Source: Aquabacter sediminis (lineage in GTDB: Bacteria; Pseudomonadota; Alphaproteobacteria; Rhizobiales; Xanthobacteraceae). Taken from it: a stretch of 64,000 nucleotides of DNA. The notes under the pieces are model-generated. The model searched no databases. It was not told where the DNA came from and was given only the letters and a program-made list of their open reading frames with translations. Of this stretch, positions 43,575-52,500 are shown in pieces. Position 1 is the stretch's first letter; the number at the start of each line of letters is the position of its first letter. Location of the stretch: the NCBI RefSeq assembly GCF_028863665.1, contig NZ_JARBFX010000006.1, positions 186,001 to 250,000 of the forward strand. The letters run 5' to 3'. The position numbers and the translations under genes were made by a program.

Positions 43575-46500
43575 TCAGTTCCCGCTCATGGACAGCCACC
43601 GGCCGTAGGTGAGCACGCTCGTCCCCGTGCGACTGAGCCCTTGGACCGGTTGCGTGGGCGCCGTGTCGAACACCACCCATGGCACATCGATGGGAGACGT
43701 CTGCACATAGGTGGGCTGATCGGCGATGGACACGACAACGACCGCCGCGGGTGACCCCCCCGTGACCGTCAGAACGCCCGGCACATAGGCAAGGGCATAA
43801 TTGGCGCTCGCCGCCAGCGTGCCTTGCGTGATGTCATAGGCTCCCGCCGGCGAGGCGGCGGTCGCCGAGGTTTCCAGCTCACCGGAAAGCGTGTCGCCAT
43901 TCACCAGCCCGCTTCCAGAGATTTGATAGGTCAGGGGCGGATTGGATTGCCCTATGGGCCGCTGCTGATTGTCCGCCGTGACCGTGATGGCCCGTGGCGT
44001 CACGCTGAGGCCGGAGGCGTTGTTCAGATAGGTGATGGCATAGTTCGACGCCGCGCCCGACGAGAACACGGCGTCGGAGGCGAGCAGGTTGTAGCTGCCC
44101 ACATTCGACGTGCCCGTCGCAGACGAGGCGACCGTTGCGCCGGAAATGGTGTTCCCGTTCACCAGCCCGTCGCCCCCCACGGTCACCGCGCCCGAGGTCG
44201 GGTTGGCATTGCCATAGGTCCGTGACTGGCCATCGGCCGTCACCGTGATGACCCGCTGCGTCACACTGAGGCCAGAGGCATTGTCCAGATAGGTGATGGC
44301 ATAGTTCGACGCCGCGCCCGAGGAGAACACCGCATCCGAGGCGAGCAGGTTGTAGGTCCCCACATTCGAGGAGCCCGTCGCAGACGAGGCGACGGACGCG
44401 CCGGAGATGGTGTTTCCGTTCACCAGCCCGTCGCCACCCACGGTGACCGCGCCGGAGGTCGGGTTGGCATTGCCGTAGGTCCGTGACTGGCCATCGGCCG
44501 TGACCGTGATGGCCCGTGGCGTCACGCTGAGGCCGGAGGCGTTGTTCAGATAGGTGATAGCGTAGTTCGACGCCGCGCCCGACGAGAACACGGCGTCGGA
44601 GGCGAGCAGGTTGTAGCTGCCAACGTTCGACGTGCCCGTTGCAGACGAGGCGACGGAGGCGCCGGAAATGGTGTTGCCGTTCACCAGCCCGTCGCCGCCC
44701 ACGGTCACCGCGCCGGAGGTCGGGTTGGCATTGCCATAGGTTCGCGACTGGCCATTGGCCGTCACCGTGATGGCCCGCTGCGTCACACTGAGGCCGGAGG
44801 CATTGTCCAGATAGGTGATGGCATAGTTCGACGCTGCGCCCGAGGAGAACACGGCGTCGGAGGCCAGCAGGTTATAGCTGCCCACGTTCGACGTAGCCGT
44901 CGCAGAAGAAGCAAGCGTGGCACTGGAAATGGCATCGCTGTTCGCCAGCCCGGCGCCGCCCACGATCACCGCGCCGGAGGTCGGGTTGGCATTGCCATAG
45001 GACCGCGACTGACCGTCCGCCGTCACCGTGATCGCCCGCTGCGTCACGCCAAGGCCTGAGGCATTGTCCAGGTAGGTGATGGCATAGTTCGACGCCGCGC
45101 CCGAGGAGAACACCGCGTCGGAGGCGAGCAGGTTGTAGGTCCCCACATTCGAGGAGCCCGTCGCAGACGAGGCGACGGAGGCGCCGGAAATGGTGTTTCC
45201 GTTCACCAGCCCGTCGCCACCCACGGTCACCGCGCCGGAGGTCGGGTTGGCATTGCCATAGGTTCGCGACTGGCCATTGGCCGTCACCGTGATGGCCCGC
45301 TGCGTCACACTGAGGCCGGAGGCATTGTCCAGATAGGTGATGGCATAGTTCGACGCTGCGCCCGAGGAGAACACGGCGTCGGAGGCCAGCAGGTTATAGC
45401 TGCCCACGTTCGACGTAGCCGTCGCAGAAGAAGCAAGCGTGGCACTGGAAATGGCATCGCTGTTCGCCAGCCCGGCGCCGCCCACGATCACCGCGCCGGA
45501 GGTCGGGTTGGCATTGCCGTAGGTCCGTGACTGGCCATCGGCCGTCACCGTGATCGCCCGCTGCGTCACGCCAAGGCCGGAGGCATTGTCCAGGTAGGTG
45601 ATGGCATAGTTGGACGCGGAGCCGTTTGCGAACACCGCATCCGAGGCGAGCAGGTTGTAGGTCCCCACATTCGAGGAGCCCGTCGCAGACGAGGCGACGG
45701 AGGCGCCGGAGATGGTGTTTCCGTTCACCAGCCCGTCGCCCCCCACGGTCACCGCGCCGGAGGCCGGGTTGGCATTGCCATAGGACCGCGACTGGCCATT
45801 GGCCGTCACGGTGATCGCCCGCTGCGTCACGCCAAGGCCGGAGGCATTGTCCAGATAGGTGATGGCGTAGTTGGACGCCGCGCCCGAGGAGAACACCGCA
45901 TCCGAGGCGAGCAGGTTGTAGGTCCCCACATTAGAGGAGCCCGTCGCGGACGAGGCCACCGTTGCACCGGAAATGGCATCGCCGTTCACCAGCCCGTCGC
46001 CGCCCACGGTCACCGCGCCGGAGGTCGGGTTGGCATTGCCATAGGCCCGCGACTGCCCGTTCGCCGTGACGTTGATCGCCCGCTGGGTGACGCTAAGGCC
46101 GGAGGCGTTGTCCAAATAGGTGATGGCGTAGTTCGACGCCGAGCCCGACGAGAACACCGCGTCGGAGGCGAGCAGATTGTAGCTGCCCACATTCGAGGAG
46201 CCCGTCGCGGAAGAGGCGACCGTTGCACTGGAAATGGTGTTCCCGTTCACCAGCCCGTCGCCACCCACAGTCACCGCGCCGGAAGTCGGGTTGGCGTCGC
46301 CATAGGCCCGTGACTGCCCGTTCGCCGTGACGGTGATGGCCCGCTGGGCGATATTGGCGACGCCCACAAACGTGGTGCTGCCGCCGGCGGCATAGGTGCC
46401 GCTCATGCCCGTCACGGTGGTATAGGAGATGCCGGCGTTGGTTGAGGTGCTCAGCGTAGTCGTCGGCGTGCCCGACGTGGTGTTCCAGGCATTGGCGCCG

Positions 46501-49500
46501 AGATAGGTCACGGTGGCCGCCGCAGGATTATTTCCGTAGGTGCCGGTCTGCACCACGCCGACCACGCCGGAGACGCCGTACAACAGGGGCAGGGATGTCA
46601 CGGTGGCGGGAGACCAGACCTGCCAGCTCCAGCCCTGGTAACTGGACCAGTCATGCATCTGGGCGGTGGTGAGGCCGGTGCCGCCGGCCGAACTGGCCTG
46701 GCCGGAGGTCTGCGTGTCCCAATAGGAGGAGGAGATCGTCCCCCCATTGGCGCCGACGAACCCACCATAATACACGCCGCTGGTCACGAGGCCGGTGGAA
46801 TAACTCTGGGAGATGGTCCCCGTATTGGTACCGACGAAGCCGCCGACCGACCCGCTCGTGGCAGTCGCCGAACCGGTGGCGTAAGACTGGGTGATGCTGC
46901 CCGCATTCAGGCCCGCCAGGCCACCTGCGGTGCCGCTTCCCGAGACATTCCCGCTGCCGAAGGACTGGGTGATGGAGCCGCCGCTGGTGTTATAGCCCAC
47001 AAGGCCGCCGACCGTTATGCCGCCCGTCACGGCGCCACTGGCGAAGGACTGCGAGATGGTACCCTCATTTTGACCGACCAACCCGCCCCCCCGGTCCCCG
47101 GTCGCCGTGACGGCGCCCGTCGCATAGGAGAACGTCACGACGCCATAGGACTCGCCGATCAGGCCGCCCGCCATTGTCGCCGCATTGACGGCTCCGCTGG
47201 CATAAGACGAGGTCACGTCCGAAGAGGTCCCGCCCACCAGGCCACCGGCAACTGAGGCGGTGGCGGTGACGGTACCGGTGGCGTAGCTCGATTGGATCGC
47301 AGAGTTGGCATAGCCCACCAGGCCGCCGACATATTCGTTGCCGGACACGGCGCCCGATGCCCAGCTGCCGGTGACAGCGGCGGACTCTCCGGCCAGCCCG
47401 CCCACACTGAAGCCCGTGCCGGTCACGGAACCGGTCGCATGGGATTGCGACACTGCACCGCCGGTATAGCCCACAAGCCCGCCGACCCAATTGGAGCCTT
47501 GGACGGCACCGGTCGCAGAAGAGGATGTGATCGTCGCAGCGAGGGTGTAACCGACCAGGCCGCCGACGTTCGCGCCGCCGGTGGTGACATCGCCGCTTGA
47601 GGACGACCCCGTGATCGTGCCGGATGACACATTGCCAAGCAGCCCACCCACAGAAGAATGGGTGCCCTGCACATCGACGTTGCTATGCACGTTGGAAATC
47701 GTGACTTTGGAGAGGGTCCCCGCCAGTGCGCCGAGAACAGCCCGGCCGCTGATACTGCCCCCGGACAGCGTAAGATTCTGCACCGTGACAGTGTTCAAAC
47801 CATCCCCGACCTGAGCAAACAACCCTAGGCTCGAGTCAGTTGGCGCGTTGATGGTCAGGTTTGCAATGGTATGGCCTTGCCCGTCCAGGCTGCCGGTGAA
47901 GGTGTAGCCATTATAAGCGATGGACTGGAAGCCCTTCCCGCCCCAGACGCTGGACGAGGTCAGCGTGCTGTTGGTGGCGGCAAGGTCGATGTCGGCGCCC
48001 AGCACATAGGTGCCGGACAGGTTGGTGTTCACCAGCTGCAGTTGATGGCCATTCATGATGGTGGCCACCCCGTTCACCACCGGCGCGGCTTCCCAGCGGC
48101 CGATGGGGCGCATGTCGCCGGTCTGGTACCAGGTGGTGGTGAAATCCCAGTCATAGCTGGTGTAGTTGCGCGCCTGCGTGCTGGTCAGCCCCGTGGCGCC
48201 GCTGGCCGATGCGCCATTCAGGGCGCCGGACTGCGTGGTGCTGTCCGTGTCCCAATAGGCCTTGGTGAAGGTCACAGTGCCGCTGCCGACAAGACCGCCG
48301 TTCGCCGTTGTGGCGCCCGTCGCGGTCACCACGCCGGAGGCATAGACGCGCGTCAGGGTGGTGTTGGTGCTCGCTCCCACCAGTCCGCCGGCGTGGGAAC
48401 TGCCCGCATTGGTCGCCGTAACCGAGCCCGTGGCATAGCCGTCGGTGATGGAGCTGGAATAGGACTCGCCGATCAGGCCTCCGGCTTTGGAGGCGCCCGA
48501 CGAGACTGTGGTCGCCGAGACGGCGCCCGTGGCATAGACATTTGTGAGGGTGGCACCGGTCGCGTCGCCCACCAGGCCACCCACCCTGGCGATGCCGGAA
48601 TTCGAGACCATAGTGACCGAGCCGGTGGCATAGGCATTGGTGATCTTGCCCGATCCGGTCATCAGACCCACCAGGCCACCTGCTTGGATCCACCCGCCCG
48701 TGACGGCGCCGGTGGCATAGGCATTGGTGATGATGCTGGCGCCGGTGGCCTGCCCGACCAGACCTCCCACCGGTGAGGCTCCCGTCACCGTGCCCGTGGC
48801 ATAGACGTCGGTCAGCGTGCCGCCGGCATTCGTCCCGACCAGGCCGCCGATGATGTTGCGGGTGGAATCGCCGACATTGCCGGAGGCATGCGAAGACGAA
48901 ATCGTCCCCGAATTATACCCGACCAACCCGCCGGACTCCCACCCCAGCACCGCGCCGGACGCGCTCGACTGTGAGACGACGCCGGTATTGTAGCCGACAA
49001 CGCCGCCCGCAAAGTTGGCCGCGCTGACCGCAACGCCCGAGGTGACAGAGGAGACGGTGCCCTTGTTGTAGCCGACAAGCCCGCCCGAATAGAGAATGCT
49101 GCCGGAAACACTGCCGCCGTCCAGGATCAGGTTCTCAAGGATCGCACCCGTATCCGCATAACCGAACAGGCCGGAATAATAGTCCCCGCTGCGGACGATG
49201 GTCAGGTTCGAAATTGTGTGCCCCTGGCCGTCGAGGCTGCCGGTGAAGGGGGTGCTATTGTCCCCGATGGACTGGAACCCGCTGGCGCCCCAGACGCTGG
49301 AGGAGGTGGCCGTGCTGGCCGTTGCGGACAAGTCGATGTCGGCGCCCAGCACATAGGTGCCGGCGAGGTTCAGCTTCACCATTTGCAGCTGGTGGGCGTT
49401 GTTGAGGGTGGCCACCCCGTTCACCACCGGAGCGGCTTCCCAGCGGCCGATGGGGCGCATGTCGCCGGTCTGGTACCAGGTGTTGGTGAAATCCCAGCCC

Positions 49501-52500
49501 AGATAGCTGGAGGATTGGCGCGCCTGGGTGCTGGTGAGGCCGGTGGCGCCGGTGGCGGAGGCGCCATTCAGGGCGCCGGACTGCATGGTGCTGTCCATGT
49601 CCCAATAGGCGTTGGTGAAGGTCGCGGTGCCGCTGCCGACAAGACCGCCCGCCTCCGTCGTTCCGCCCGTCGCGGTGACGGCGCCCGAGGCATAGACGCG
49701 GGTCAGGGTGCCGCTGATGCTGGATCCCACCAGACCGCCAGCATTGGCTGCGTCATTATTGTCCGCAGTCACCGAGCCGGTGGCATAGCCGTCCGTCACG
49801 GAGCTGGAGTACATCTCGCCAATCAGTCCGCCGGCCGCGGAGGTACCCGATGAGGGCATCGTGACCGAGACATCGCCGGTGGCATAGACATTGGAGAGGG
49901 TGCCGCCGCTCAGGGTGCCGATCAGGCCACCCGCTTTGCCCTGCGACGCATTGGAGACCACGGTGACCGAGCCGGTGGCATAGGCATTGGTGATGGTGCC
50001 CCCGGTCATGTCACCCACCAGGCCGCCGGACTGCGTCCATCCGCCGGTGACGGCGCCGGTGGCATAGGCATTGGTAATGACGCTCGCGCCGGACACCTCG
50101 CCGACGAGGCCGCCCAGCGGAGAATTCCCCTGGACGGCGCCGGTGGCGTGGACGTCCGTCAGCGTGCCCCCGACATTGCTCCCGACCAGGCCGCCGACAG
50201 TATTGTCGGTCGTCGACCCAACACTGCCGGAGGCATGCGACGACGAAATCGCGCCCTGATTCTCCCCGACCAGCCCGCCGGAATTCCACCCGGTTACCGT
50301 TCCGGACGCACTCGACTGGGAGATGGTCCCGGTATTGGTGCCGGCGACGCCGCCGGAATAGCCCGCGGCGGCGACCGACACGCTCGAAGTCACCGAGGTA
50401 ATGGCGCCCTTGTTGTAGCCCACAAGGCCGCCCGAATAGAAAAGGGAGCCGGAAACACTGCCGCCATCCAGGATCAGGTTCTGGAGGATCGCACCTGTGT
50501 CCGCATAGCCGAACAGGCCGGAATAATTGTCTCCGCTGCGGACGATGGTGAGGGCGGAGATCGTGTGGCCCTGCCCGTCCAGGCTGCCGGTGAAGGGGGT
50601 GCTGTTGTTACCTATGGACTGGAACCCGCTGGCGCCCCAGACGCTGGAGGAGGTGGCCGCGCTGGCCGTTGCGGACAGGTCGATGTCGGCGCCCAGCACA
50701 TAGGTGCCGGCGAGGTTCAGCTTCGCCAACTGAAGCTGGTGGGCGTTGGTGATGGTGGCCACCCCGTGCACCACTGGAGCGACTTCCCAGCGGCCGATGG
50801 GGCGCAGGTCGCCGGTCTGGTACCACGTGTTGGCGAAGTCCCAGCCCACATAGCTGGAGGACTGGCGCGCCTGCGCGCTGGTCAGGCCCGTGGCGCCGGT
50901 ATTGGCCGGATCGCTGCCGATGCCGACGGCCTGGCCGGTGCTTTCCTTGTCCCAGTAGGATTGGGAGACGGTGCCATAGCTCTGGCCAATGAGCCCGCCG
51001 ATCTTGGTGCCCGTCCCGGAGACGGCACCGGAGGCGTAGGACTGGGAGACAGCGGTCACCGTGCCCGACAGCCCCCCCACATAGTCGGTGCCGGTGACGG
51101 CACCGGTGGCGTAGGACTGGGAAATGCCCGCTCCAGCGCCCGCCTGTCCCGCCAGGCCGCCCGTAAAGGCGGTGCCTGTCACGGCTCCTGTGGCGTAGGA
51201 ATTTGAGACGGAGAAGCTCGTCCCGGTGATGCTCCCGACCAAGCCTCCGGTTTGTTCACCGGTGCTCGTCACGGCTCCGGTGGCATAGGAATTGGTGATG
51301 GTCTCACTGCCCGAGCCGACGAGGCCGCCGGTGCCGTTTCCGGTATTGGTGACCGACCCCGTGGCATAGGAGCCGGTTACGGTGGCGTTCTGAAGACCGG
51401 CCAAGCCGCCCGCATAATTTCCCGTCGCGCTGACATTGCCCGTGGCAGAGGAGGAGGCAATGGACGCGCTCGACGATCCAACCAAACCGCCCGCAGAGCC
51501 CCCAGACGTGGCGACCACGTCGCCGCCTGCGGACGAACCGGTGATCGAACCACCGAAGGCATTTCCAACCAGGCCGCCCACGGCGCGTTCGCCGGTCACG
51601 TCGACGCTGGCATGGACATTTTGGACGTTGCCGGAACTCAGCGCCCCTATGACGGAGCCGGCGTTTCTCTTGGCGGTGATGCTCCCCCCCGCAAGGGTGA
51701 GGTCGCGCACGCCGCTTCCGCCCGCCAGCGTCGCGATCGAGATCAGGCCGACATATTCGCTGGTCGGCGCATTGATGGTCAGGCCCGAAAGGGTGTGGTT
51801 CTGCCCGTCCAGGCTGCCGGTGAAGTTGGAGCCGAACCCAATGGACTGGAACCCGCTGGCGCCCCAGATGCTGGAGGAGGTCAGCGTGCTGTTGGTGGCG
51901 GACAGGTCGATGTCGGCGCCCAGCACATAGGCCCCGGCAAGGTTCAGGTTCATCAACTGGAGCTGATGCGCATTGACGATGGTGGCGACGCCGCCCACCA
52001 CCGGCGCGGCTTCCCAGCGGCCGATGGGGCGCATGTCGCCGGTCTGGTACCAGTCGGTGGAGAAGTTCCAGCCCGCATAGCTGGAGGACTGCCGCGCCTG
52101 GGTGCTGGTGAGGCCGACGGCGCCCGTATTGGACGGCTCGTTGCCGATGCCGACGGTCTGGCCGCTGCTGTCCTTGTCCCAGTAGGACGTGGAGACGGTG
52201 CCGCCGGTGCGCGAACCGATCAGCCCGCCAATATTGCTGCCCGTGCCCGAAACGGCGCCGGAGGCGTAGGATTGGGTCACATTGGCGGACGTCGAGCCAA
52301 CGAGGCCGCCAACATCACTCGTGCCGGTTACGCTTCCGGTGGCGTAGGAATTGGTGGTGCTGCCTTGGGAAGAGCCCGTCAAACCGCCAACATAGGAGAC
52401 GCCGCTGACTGCACCGGTGGCATAGGAGTTGCTGATGGAAGAAGACCCGTTGACTCTTCCAACCAGTCCGCCTGAGAAGTTGCCGGACGTGGTCACCGCC

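Noticed and set aside
43998-46346. Regular repeats that could suggest a CRISPR array
   Set aside because: The 261-bp units are contiguous, in frame and coding, without unique spacers.
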